This document shows positions 8,338-15,216 of a stretch of 23,535 nucleotides of DNA, piece by piece. Each line of letters starts with the position of its first letter. Position 1 is the first letter of the stretch. The notes below the pieces were generated by a model. The model was given only the letters and a program-made list of their open reading frames with translations, searched no databases and was not told the DNA's origin. The stretch covers positions 4,354 to 27,888 of the forward strand of contig DHWC01000086.1 of NCBI GenBank assembly GCA_002412985.1, written 5' to 3'. This stretch comes from Methylocystaceae bacterium UBA5192 (lineage in GTDB: Bacteria; Pseudomonadota; Alphaproteobacteria; Rhizobiales; Beijerinckiaceae). A program made the translations under genes and the position numbers.

Positions 8338-8381
8338 TTGCGCCCCTTCGGTTCAACCGGCCTTGGGGCGGTGAGGCTTTG

Positions 8382-8389
8382 TTAACCAT
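8382..8389 (+). promoter_or_regulatory. CtrA-like half site TTAACCAT
   Basis: TTAACCAT lies 127 bases upstream of the ctrA ATG. It matches the half site recognised by CtrA (the full site is TTAA-N7-TTAA, and TTAACCAT is a known variant). The second TTAA at the expected spacing is missing. It fits autoregulation of ctrA but is a single short match. Confidence 0.4.
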
Positions 8390-8515
8390 TTTCGCTTACC
8401 AATTGTTGTGAGTTTAGCACAGGTCGCGGGACCGGAGAGGCCGGCCAAGGATCGGCGCAGCTATAAGCGCGCGGCTTGGTCAGTCATCGTGAACGGAGCT
8501 TGGTGGGGAACCAAT

Positions 8516-9217
8516 ATGCGCGTTTTATTGATCGAGGATGATAGCGCAACGGCTCAAAGCATCGAGCTCATGCTCAAATCCGAGAATTTTAACGTCTACG
8601 CGACGGACCTCGGAGAAGAAGGGGTCGATTTAGGTAAACTATATGATTACGACATCATTCTTCTAGATTTGAACCTGCCGGATATGTCTGGCTATGAAGT
8701 GTTGCGCACGTTACGTGTCGCAAAGGTCAAAACGCCTATCCTTATTCTTTCAGGTATGGCTGGGATCGAAGATAAGGTGAAGGGCCTTGGCTTTGGCGCC
8801 GACGACTATCTCACAAAGCCATTTCATAAAGACGAACTCATCGCGCGGATTCACGCCATCGTTCGGCGCTCCAAAGGACATGCGCAATCAGTAATCGCCA
8901 CTGGCGAATTGATTGTTAATCTTGATCAGAAAACTGTTGAGGTCAGTGGTGCGCGCGTCCATTTAACAGGTAAAGAATATCAAATGCTCGAACTGCTCTC
9001 TTTGCGCAAAGGCACGACTTTGACTAAAGAGATGTTTCTTAATCACCTCTACGGCGGCATGGATGAGCCTGAATTAAAAATCATTGACGTTTTTATCTGT
9101 AAGCTGCGCAAAAAGCTCGCAAATGCGAGTGAAGGTCGTAATTATATTGAAACAGTTTGGGGGCGGGGCTATGTGCTGAGAGAGCCAAGTGAGGCAGATG
9201 AGCGGATCACCGCTTAA
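8516..9217 (+). CDS. ctrA: Cell-cycle master response regulator CtrA
   Basis: An OmpR/PhoB-type transcription factor that controls division, motility and envelope genes in alphaproteobacteria; essential in many Hyphomicrobiales. The 233 residues begin MRVLLIEDD. The receiver domain (1-120) has acidic Glu7, Asp8 and Asp9, the phosphorylated Asp51 in LLDLNLPDMSGYEVLR and Lys in DDYLTKPFHKDELIARI. The winged-helix DNA-binding domain (about 125-225) contains LTGKEYQMLELLSLRKGTTL and the recognition region IIDVFICKLRKKL, ending with WGRGYVL. The open frame runs back to 8408, but the ATG at 8516 matches the near-invariant CtrA N-terminus and has GGTGGGG upstream. The C-terminus is ERITA rather than the double alanine that marks Caulobacter CtrA for ClpXP. 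chpT is convergent next door. Confidence 0.97.
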   Translation: MRVLLIEDDSATAQSIELMLKSENFNVYATDLGEEGVDLGKLYDYDIILLDLNLPDMSGYEVLRTLRVAKVKTPILILSGMAGIEDKVKGLGFGADDYLTKPFHKDELIARIHAIVRRSKGHAQSVIATGELIVNLDQKTVEVSGARVHLTGKEYQMLELLSLRKGTTLTKEMFLNHLYGGMDEPELKIIDVFICKLRKKLANASEGRNYIETVWGRGYVLREPSEADERITA

Positions 9218-9281
9218 TTTTTCACGCTCACGCATAAGCCCATCAGCATAAATTTTTTAGTTGTAATGGTCGGAATAAATG

Positions 9282-9313
9282 AGCCCTAACAGCGCTGCCG
9301 TTAGGGCTTTTTC
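9282..9313 (+). terminator. Rho-independent terminator after ctrA
   Basis: A perfect nine-base stem, AGCCCTAAC (9282-9290) with GTTAGGGCT (9300-9308), has a nine-base loop and is followed by a run of T. It lies 65 bases after the ctrA stop and 12 bases beyond the end of convergent chpT. On the other strand the tail is only partly T-rich, so bidirectional use is possible but weaker. Confidence 0.88.
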
Positions 9314-9325
9314 TTGAATTATTGA

Positions 9326-10042
9326 TTACGCAACCGCGCTGCGCGCTGGTTCGCTTTTGCTGGATGCCTCATCCTCCAGAAGATGAATATTTCCAGGGGC
9401 GACAACCGGACGCGCTTCAAAAATAACAAGTTCATTTTCGCTCGAGACACTAAGCTCTAGCCCGCAAGCCTTGGCGACAAGGCCGGTGTAATAGGCTTGG
9501 ATTGCCCTAGCGTCGATGGCGCCTTCTTCTGTATCGCCTGATAAAAGCGTTGAGATATTAGCGGCGAGACGCGCGTTAACGCCTTTTGCTTCGACTTTAA
9601 ATCCGATTTTGTCATCTTCTCCGGCGGATGTAACTGAAATGACGCCTCCGCGTGGAATGGCGGTATCAGCAAGTACGCATAAATTGAGCAATACTTTTAC
9701 TTTGTTTTTTGACATAAGCGCCCGGGGCACGCCCCAGTTGAGTTGCGTGCGATCGTCAGCAAGGAATTGACGGGTCACTAATTCAGCATCGCCGGTATCG
9801 ATTGACGCCCCTTTTGATCCAGCAGCGCCAAATGCTAAGCGACAAAATTGCAGACGTGAGGAAGCTTCATTAGCGCTAGATTTTATTAGCGCTAGCGCAT
9901 GACCGCGCATTTCTGGATCTTTTTCTTCCTCCAATACCTCAAGGCCATTTACGATCGCGCCCACAGGAGAAATGACATCGTGGCAGACGCGAGAGGAAAG
10001 AAGCGCTGCAAGGTCGAGCGGATCAAGGTTAAATTGGGTCAT
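9326..10042 (-). CDS. chpT: Histidine phosphotransferase ChpT
   Basis: Transfers phosphate from the hybrid kinase CckA to CtrA and CpdR in the alphaproteobacterial cell-cycle phosphorelay. The 238-residue protein starts MTQFNLDPLDLAALLSSR. The phosphorylated His21 follows in VCHDVISPVGAIVNGLE, the dimerisation helix with the HDxxSP motif of this family. The rest is a degenerate ATPase-like domain (about 90-220) including LNWGVPRALMSKNKVKVLLN and the terminal VIFEARPV strand. The frame extends to a TTG at 10069, but the ATG at 10042 fits the family. It is convergent to ctrA, separated only by the shared terminator region. A GAATC (GANTC) site lies about 95 bases upstream at 10136-10140. Confidence 0.93.
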   Translation of the reverse strand: MTQFNLDPLDLAALLSSRVCHDVISPVGAIVNGLEVLEEEKDPEMRGHALALIKSSANEASSRLQFCRLAFGAAGSKGASIDTGDAELVTRQFLADDRTQLNWGVPRALMSKNKVKVLLNLCVLADTAIPRGGVISVTSAGEDDKIGFKVEAKGVNARLAANISTLLSGDTEEGAIDARAIQAYYTGLVAKACGLELSVSSENELVIFEARPVVAPGNIHLLEDEASSKSEPARSAVA

Positions 10043-10286
10043 TGAATTTATCCAAATATCGGCGCGCAATGGCGCATTTGTGAAGTTGAGAAACGCGGTT
10101 TCGACATTACGCGCAAATCCATAAGCTCTATGCGCGAATCACACAAAACTGACGATTTGAAGAGTAATCGTCGATTAAAAGTTTGCAAATCTTGTAAAGC
10201 AGGCGCCTAAACAACTGATGAAGACGCAAGAGACAATCAACCTGGGGACGCGGTATTTGCTTAATTCCAATCGAGAAAGAGACTCA

Positions 10287-11087
10287 ATGGCGCTTCGTTT
10301 TGCCCATCTTGCTGTGGCTGCGGGACAAATCGCCTTGGACGTTCTTTCTCGGTCTGAGATTATTGCGCGGGAAAAGATTGATCGCTCTCCTGTGACGGAG
10401 GCGGATGAGCGCATCGAGGCGTTTCTGATTAAAGAACTTGCTGGGTTACTGCCTGGCGTCTGCGTGATTGCTGAGGAGGCCGTGTCTAGAGGCGAGGCGG
10501 TCAGGGCGGCGGATGTCTTTATTTTAATTGACCCGATAGATGGCACTAAAGAATTTGTTGCTAAAAGTAACGACTTTACAATCAACATCGCGCTCATCGT
10601 GAACAAGCGTCCCGTGATCGGGGTAATTTTCGCCCCGAAAAAATCACGCATCTGGTTTGCAGGCGCAAAGGCCTATGTCGTCGACGTCCATGCCGGCGGC
10701 GCATTCGCGTCAAAAGATGATTGGCGTGAGTTAAGCGTAGGAATGGAAACGCCGGAAAAGCTTCGGGCGCTTGTTTCAAAGTCGCATATGGATGAGGAGA
10801 CGCATCTTTATTTGTCCAGATTTAAGAACTTAGAGGTTGCTCCGATGGGCTCCTCTTTAAAATTTTGTTTATTGGCGGAAGGGCGTGGCGATTTATATCC
10901 GCGATTTGGCCCGACGATGGAGTGGGATACGGCGGCTGGCGAGGCGATTTTATGCGCCGCTGGTGGGGTGGTTCTGGATACTAAGGGGTCTCCGCTAGTC
11001 TATGGCAAAGCAGAAAAATCCTATCGCAACGGACCATTTGTCGCCTGGCGCAATCCTTCAATCGTCCAAAAGGCAACGTTTTCTTAA
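10287..11087 (+). CDS. cysQ: 3'(2'),5'-bisphosphate nucleotidase CysQ
   Basis: Dephosphorylates 3'-phosphoadenosine 5'-phosphate (and PAPS) to AMP, which clears a toxic by-product of sulfate assimilation. It belongs to the inositol-monophosphatase superfamily and depends on Mg2+. From the ATG at 10287 it has 266 residues. The metal-binding motifs are IAEEAV (Glu-Glu), LIDPIDGTKEF with two Asp, and MEWDTAAGEAILCAAGG near the C-terminus. SPVTEADERIE before them is also conserved. An upstream in-frame ATG at 10218 would add 23 residues that do not look like the family; the 10287 start has GAGAAAGAG before it. It is the first of several plus-strand genes with no obvious common operon. Confidence 0.93.
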   Translation: MALRFAHLAVAAGQIALDVLSRSEIIAREKIDRSPVTEADERIEAFLIKELAGLLPGVCVIAEEAVSRGEAVRAADVFILIDPIDGTKEFVAKSNDFTINIALIVNKRPVIGVIFAPKKSRIWFAGAKAYVVDVHAGGAFASKDDWRELSVGMETPEKLRALVSKSHMDEETHLYLSRFKNLEVAPMGSSLKFCLLAEGRGDLYPRFGPTMEWDTAAGEAILCAAGGVVLDTKGSPLVYGKAEKSYRNGPFVAWRNPSIVQKATFS

Positions 11088-11183
11088 CTGGCTTGAGCGA
11101 GGTTGGCGCATCCATGTCTAACCATGCATGGCGGTGTTGCGTTCGGGCGCGCGCGCCCGCAGAGCGCCAGCGGAGTAGCCATA

Positions 11184-11792
11184 ATGAACTTATCCAAGTC
11201 CAAACCTGTCCTAAACCATCATTCTCGACGTGAACTATTCAGTTTAGCCGCAGGGGCGGCATGCATGAGTCTCGCGCCCTTGTCCTGTGCGCGCGCAGAC
11301 GTGCGTCCTGAAAATTTCTCGAGTGAGGAGATTGTCGATAATGGCCATCGTTTTTTTGGCTCGGTGGCGCGCGGCCTAGCTGACGGCGTTGAGAGCGCTA
11401 ATAAACGCTGGGGTAAGCCTAACGCATATATTCTGGGACAAGAAGGCGGCGCCGCCTTTGTCGGCGGACTGCGTTATGGCGAAGGCAAAATGTATACCCG
11501 CAACGCGGGACAGCGGCCAGTTTTCTGGCAGGGCCCTTCGATTGGACTTGATGCTGGCCTTGATGGCGACCGCACGATGATGCTTGTTTATAATCTACCC
11601 GAGGTTCAGAGCATTTATCGACGTTTCTCAGGCGTAAATGGCTCTGCTTACCTCGTCGGCGGAATGGGCTTCACCGCTCTGAACAATCAGGAGGTGATTG
11701 TTATTCCGGTTCGGGCCGGGGTGGGCGCGCGATTGGGACTGAACCTTGGTTACTTGAAGTTTACTCAAAACTCGACCTGGAACCCCTTCTAG
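11184..11792 (+). CDS. eipA: DUF1134 envelope protein, EipA-like
   Basis: A secreted DUF1134 protein. In Brucella the homologue EipA is a periplasmic protein needed for envelope integrity and is reported to be CtrA-regulated. The 202 residues start with a twin-arginine-like signal: NHHSRRELF at 11-19, a hydrophobic stretch to about 35 and a likely cut after Ala38. The mature part has the family's block with MLVYNLPEVQSIYRRFSGVNGSAYLVGGMG and the terminal LGLNLGYLKFTQNSTWNPF (both shown here only as landmarks). The frame runs back to a TTG at 11103, but the ATG at 11184 has GGAG nine bases upstream and starts the signal peptide properly. CTAACCAT at 11118-11125 resembles a CtrA half site (7 of 8). 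Its closeness to ctrA and chpT fits a cell-cycle/envelope theme. Confidence 0.87.
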   Translation: MNLSKSKPVLNHHSRRELFSLAAGAACMSLAPLSCARADVRPENFSSEEIVDNGHRFFGSVARGLADGVESANKRWGKPNAYILGQEGGAAFVGGLRYGEGKMYTRNAGQRPVFWQGPSIGLDAGLDGDRTMMLVYNLPEVQSIYRRFSGVNGSAYLVGGMGFTALNNQEVIVIPVRAGVGARLGLNLGYLKFTQNSTWNPF

Positions 11793-11886
11793 GCGCCAAA
11801 GCGCATGCGCTAGACCCACCGAAGCTTGGTGTTGGTTTTGATTTTACGCAGCAATCATGGCACTGTCGCGCCTGTATTAACATGCG

Positions 11887-12495
11887 ATGGCGCGAACGCG
11901 CCTGGGGTTTCGCGCAGTGATTGAACAAGCGATGTATTTTGCGCTCGGCTTCCTAATTGCCGGGCTCGTTTTTCTAATGCTCTTGCCCGCCTTCTGGCGG
12001 CGCGCCATGCGCCTGTCAATGCGAAGATTGCAAATGCTTGCTCCGATGTCGATGGATGAAGTCACAGCAGAGCGCGATCTGTTGCGCGCAGAATTTGCCG
12101 CGCGGGAGCATCGAATGGAGCAGGATATGGAGGCTTTAAAGCTCTCTAAGGCTCAAGATCTTGCCGCGGTAGGCCGACATGCTGCGCGGGTAGCGGACTC
12201 AGAGCGCTTATTACGTGAAGCTGCTGAGGCGCATCGCGATATGCAAGCTCAGCTTCAAGAAGCGCAGAAAATCGCTGCAGAGCGTACTGAATTGCTTAAC
12301 TCGACCGAATTAGCGCTGCATGAAATGACGATGCGCGCTAGTCAAAATTTACACCAGCATCGCTTATCGCAGGAACAGCAAAATAGCGCGGCTGTGTCAG
12401 GAGTTGCTGATACGGACGTTGCAGCCTTGCGGGCGTCCATTGTCGATTTTGGCGATCGAGTCGCGCAACTTACGCAAGCAGAAGAAAAGCAATAG
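11887..12495 (+). CDS. Membrane-anchored coiled-coil protein, conserved hypothetical
   Basis: A 202-residue protein of a type common in Hyphomicrobiales but without a known role. One N-terminal membrane segment (about 16-35, YFALGFLIAGLVFLMLLPAF) is followed by a strongly basic stretch with WRRAMRLSMRRLQ. A long helical, charged region from about 58 to 150 contains many Glu, Arg, Ala and Leu and is probably a coiled coil (AERDLLRAEFAAREHRMEQD is typical). The C-terminus is short and Gln-rich. The basic stretch after the membrane segment predicts a cytoplasmic C-terminal domain. Start is ATG at 11887. Related proteins carry the same PMSMDEVTAERD-like block after the anchor. Function unknown; a scaffold or envelope role is only a guess. 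Confidence 0.75.
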   Translation: MARTRLGFRAVIEQAMYFALGFLIAGLVFLMLLPAFWRRAMRLSMRRLQMLAPMSMDEVTAERDLLRAEFAAREHRMEQDMEALKLSKAQDLAAVGRHAARVADSERLLREAAEAHRDMQAQLQEAQKIAAERTELLNSTELALHEMTMRASQNLHQHRLSQEQQNSAAVSGVADTDVAALRASIVDFGDRVAQLTQAEEKQ

Positions 12496-12569
12496 GCGTT
12501 TCTTCTCATGACAAACGTCATGCCGCTTGCGAGCGATACCATTGGTCTTTTTTTTAAAGGATTAGCGTC

Positions 12570-12857
12570 GTGCTATTTGTTGCTATGTGCATTGATAAAC
12601 CTGCGCATGTTGATCTGCGCCTATCGACGCGCCCAGCTCATCTTACCTTCCTAAAAAGCTTTGAAAATCAGGTGAAGCTGGGAGGGCCTTTGCTTGATGC
12701 GGATGGTCAGGCCCCCATCGGCTCACTCCTGATTATTGAGAGTGAAAATGAAGCGTCAGCTCGCGCCCTGCTTGCGCAAGATCCATATGCGCACGCGGGA
12801 CTCTTTGAACGCGTCGAGCTCTTTCCTTGGAAGCGTGTGGTTGGAGCCGATCTCTAA
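12570..12857 (+). CDS. YciI-like (YCII family) protein
   Basis: A 95-residue single-domain YciI/YCII protein with the dimeric alpha/beta ferredoxin-like fold. The pattern is typical: a first strand LFVAMCIDKP, a helix with RPAHLTFLKSF containing the conserved His24, GGPLLDADGQAPIGSLLIIE, then ALLAQDPYAHAGLFERVELFPW with the conserved Asp before the Pro-Tyr. The His/Asp pair suggests enzymatic activity, but no general reaction is established. The start is GTG at 12570 with AAAGGA eight bases upstream. Its stop shares one base with the ATG of the EVE gene (TAATG), so the two proteins are probably made together; this pair is frequently adjacent in alphaproteobacteria. Confidence 0.88.
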   Translation: MLFVAMCIDKPAHVDLRLSTRPAHLTFLKSFENQVKLGGPLLDADGQAPIGSLLIIESENEASARALLAQDPYAHAGLFERVELFPWKRVVGADL

Positions 12858-13276
12858 TGGCTCGTTGGCTGTTTAAAAGCGAGCCCTCTACCTGGTCATG
12901 GGAGCAGCAAGTTGCCGCCGGCGCGAAGGGCACCTTTTGGAATGGGGTGCGAAACCACCTCGCCAAGAAACATTTAATGGCGATGAAGAAAGGCGAGAGC
13001 GGTTTTTTTTATCACTCTAATGATGACAGAGCGATTGTTGGAATCGTTGAGGTCATCAAGACTTACTATCCTGACGATAGCGATGAGACAGGTAAGTTTG
13101 GCATGGTTGACGTGAAGGCGATTAAGCCTCTCAAGCGGCCAATTTCTCTAGTGGAGATTAAGGGGCAGAAGGCTTTAGCCGATATGGTTCTGGTCAATAA
13201 TTCGCGCCTGTCCGTGCAGCCTGTTTTGGAAGAGGAGTGGCGTTTAATTCTGACTTTAGCAGGCATGAAGCCTTGA
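12857..13276 (+). CDS. EVE domain-containing protein
   Basis: A 139-residue single EVE domain, a PUA-like fold related to YTH domains and to human thymocyte nuclear protein 1, thought to bind modified bases in nucleic acid. The hallmarks are present: WLFKSEPSTWSWEQQ at the N-terminus, FWNGVRNHLAKKHLMAMKKG, then GFFYHSNDDRAIVGIVEV, and PLKRPISLVEIKGQ with LVNNSRLSVQPVLEEEW at the end. The Trp and Asn-His residues in the first half line the expected base-binding cage. The ATG overlaps the YciI stop by one base. The frame opens at 12827, but the extra ten residues are not conserved. Its stop is one base from the stop of the convergent TPR gene. Confidence 0.93.
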   Translation: MARWLFKSEPSTWSWEQQVAAGAKGTFWNGVRNHLAKKHLMAMKKGESGFFYHSNDDRAIVGIVEVIKTYYPDDSDETGKFGMVDVKAIKPLKRPISLVEIKGQKALADMVLVNNSRLSVQPVLEEEWRLILTLAGMKP

Positions 13277-13277
13277 T

Positions 13278-15062
13278 TTAGCCGCCTTTATTGCCAGGCT
13301 TTTCTCCAGCAAGCTCTGGTTTCTCTTCCAGGCCATTTTGAATCTTATTCAGGATTTTTGGCAGATCTTCAGGCTCAGGCTTTAAGTCACGCGCGTGGTT
13401 CCACTGAAACTGCGCTTCAAGTTTGCGGCCTATCCGCCAATAGGCGTCGCCGAGATGGTCATTGATCACAGGGTCTGAAGGCTTCAGGTCTATTGCTTTT
13501 TCAAGTTCGCGCACTGCATCATCATACCGGCCAAGTCGGTAATAGGCCCAGCCAAGACTATCGACGACATAACCGTCGCGTTGTCTAAGTTCCACGGCGC
13601 GACGCAACATCTTGAAAGCGTCATCGAGATTAGCGCCCTGATCAACCCAACTATAGCCAAGGTAATTCAATACGAGCGGTTGGTCTGGATTGAGCTCCAG
13701 CGCTTTTTTAAGATCGGCTTCAGCTTGGGGCCATTGCTTCCGACGTTCATTGGCGATGCCGCGATAATAATACAAAAGCCACTGTCCCTTATCCGCTCTT
13801 GTTTGAAGGTCCAGCACACGTGTGTAGGTCGCAACAGCTTCGTCAAATAATTTTCTGGAGCGTTGAATATTGCCAAGCGCCGTAAGCGCCTCTTCATTTT
13901 TTGGATTAGCGGCGACGACAGCGGAGAGATGATCCGTTGCCTCTTTTGATTTTCCGAGCGTCTCGAGCAAGAGAGCGGATTGAACATCTGCATTGACGCG
14001 TAGTGCGTTATCGCGAGGGACGCTATTGTACAAATCAATTGCGGCTTCGCTTTGCTTCATGCGTTCATACACATCTCCAAGCGTGACAATGGTGAGTGCA
14101 TTTTCAGGAGCAAGATACAGGGAAAGGCGCAAGTAAACGAGTGAGGCGAGTTCATCGCCTTGACGGCCGCCAACGGCCCCAAGTCCATAAAGCGCTTCTC
14201 CCGCTCCATCTTCCGCGTTTTTAACAAAGGGCGTTATTGCTTTGCCTGACTGAATATCTGCAATGGCGGCGACGATGATGGGATGGTTTGGAACAACATC
14301 GTCAAAATCTTTGAAAATTTTAAGCGCTTCTTCGCGACGTCCATGAGAGGCGAGGAAGCGGCCGTAAGCGTCTACAACGCGAAGCGTGTTGCGTTCAGCA
14401 TTATAGGCTGATTTGAATCGCCGCTCAGCTTCGACGGCATCGCCGCCAAGATCGGCAATCAAAGCGCCGTGGTAATCTCGAAAAACGATAAAGGCGTCTT
14501 CTTTGAGCGTATCCAGTGAGTCCAAGGCGTGACGAGTGTCCTTGGCGCCTGCATAGCTCCAAGCCGTCAATAAGATCGACGTAATATCACGACGACGATC
14601 GCCGCCCCCTTTGTTGAATTCGGCGCGAGCAGCGGGATAGCGATGATTTTTAAAGTGATCAACGCCAATGGCGAGATGGGCGAGGCCGTTCGTTCGATCG
14701 TGAGATAAGACGCGACTGGCGAGAGGCACGGCTTCTTCAATTGCGCCATTCGCGAGGGCGGCGACAAAGGCGCGATCGATTAAATCATTATTTTTAGGAT
14801 CATCGCGCAAGGCTTCGCGAAAAAAAGTAGAAGCTGCGAGCGTATCTCTTTCCGCCCCGGCGACGATTGCGGCGAGATAATTGCCAGATAGGCTTGCGCC
14901 AACTTCAAAGGGGCGCGGGACAGCAAGCGCATCAGCTGTATCGGCATAACTCATTGTCTTGGCCGTAACGAGGGTCAGCGCGGATGCAATGAATAGCCTT
15001 GCGCATGATTTCGTTGCGCTTTTACTCGAAAAAAAACTTTTCAGAGGGACGGTGTAGGGCAC
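13278..15062 (-). CDS. Large secreted tetratricopeptide-repeat protein
   Basis: A TPR-repeat protein of 594 residues from the GTG at 15062. That start has AGGA eight bases upstream and gives a signal peptide: basic residues, then LFIASALTLVTA and a cut near the ADTADA stretch. The frame opens further back at a TTG (15170), but those residues fit no signal. About ten helical repeats follow. Clear TPR units in the second half include EALTALGNIQRSRKLFDEAV, KGQWLLYYYRGIANERRKQW, PLVLNYLGYSWVDQGANLDD and PVINDHLGDAYWRIGRKLEA. Such proteins in alphaproteobacteria are predicted periplasmic or lipoprotein-like scaffolds for protein-protein contacts. The C-terminus is Lys/Glu/Pro-rich and disordered. 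It lies 154 bases downstream of sucC behind a hairpin and ends one base from the EVE gene on the other strand. Confidence 0.85.
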   Translation of the reverse strand: MPYTVPLKSFFSSKSATKSCARLFIASALTLVTAKTMSYADTADALAVPRPFEVGASLSGNYLAAIVAGAERDTLAASTFFREALRDDPKNNDLIDRAFVAALANGAIEEAVPLASRVLSHDRTNGLAHLAIGVDHFKNHRYPAARAEFNKGGGDRRRDITSILLTAWSYAGAKDTRHALDSLDTLKEDAFIVFRDYHGALIADLGGDAVEAERRFKSAYNAERNTLRVVDAYGRFLASHGRREEALKIFKDFDDVVPNHPIIVAAIADIQSGKAITPFVKNAEDGAGEALYGLGAVGGRQGDELASLVYLRLSLYLAPENALTIVTLGDVYERMKQSEAAIDLYNSVPRDNALRVNADVQSALLLETLGKSKEATDHLSAVVAANPKNEEALTALGNIQRSRKLFDEAVATYTRVLDLQTRADKGQWLLYYYRGIANERRKQWPQAEADLKKALELNPDQPLVLNYLGYSWVDQGANLDDAFKMLRRAVELRQRDGYVVDSLGWAYYRLGRYDDAVRELEKAIDLKPSDPVINDHLGDAYWRIGRKLEAQFQWNHARDLKPEPEDLPKILNKIQNGLEEKPELAGEKPGNKGG

Positions 15063-15178
15063 AGGGACTGTCCTGATGGGCTTTAGCGAGAAGCCTGCGC
15101 GCCAAAGCAAAAAAAGGGGCCAAAGCAAGTTATTGTCAGATGAAAGTGGCCGTTTTGCGCCAAGCGCCAAAGAGAGTC

Positions 15179-15209
15179 AGGCGGCGAAGGCAATGAGCAA
15201 TCGCCGCCT
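15179..15209 (-). terminator. Hairpin terminator candidate after sucC
   Basis: A perfect nine-base stem (AGGCGGCGA at 15179-15187 with TCGCCGCCT at 15201-15209, 13-base loop) begins eight bases after the sucC stop. Downstream in the sense of sucC the sequence is pyrimidine-rich (GACTCTCTTT) but without a long T run. It probably ends or attenuates the sucC transcript before the TPR gene. Confidence 0.6.
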
Positions 15210-15216
15210 AAAGGGA

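Larger units (their letters stand above)
7897..8515. other. Divergent intergenic region rpmH / ctrA
   Basis: About 620 bases without a supported gene between the two divergent starts. It holds the rpmH leader hairpin (7910-7925), a likely rpmH promoter (8143-8172, minus), two GANTC sites (8289-8293 and 8333-8337) and a CtrA-like half site (8382-8389) in front of ctrA. An open frame continues upstream of ctrA from 8408, but those 36 codons do not resemble the CtrA family. No DnaA-box cluster was seen. Confidence 0.6.

Noticed and set aside
8408..8515. Upstream extension of ctrA by 36 codons
   Set aside because: CtrA proteins start at MRVLLIEDD; the extension has no similarity and overlaps the regulatory region.
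11800..11811. AGCGCATGCGCT palindrome after eipA as a terminator
   Set aside because: Perfect 12-base palindrome, but it leaves no loop and has no T run; it may be chance in GC-rich DNA.
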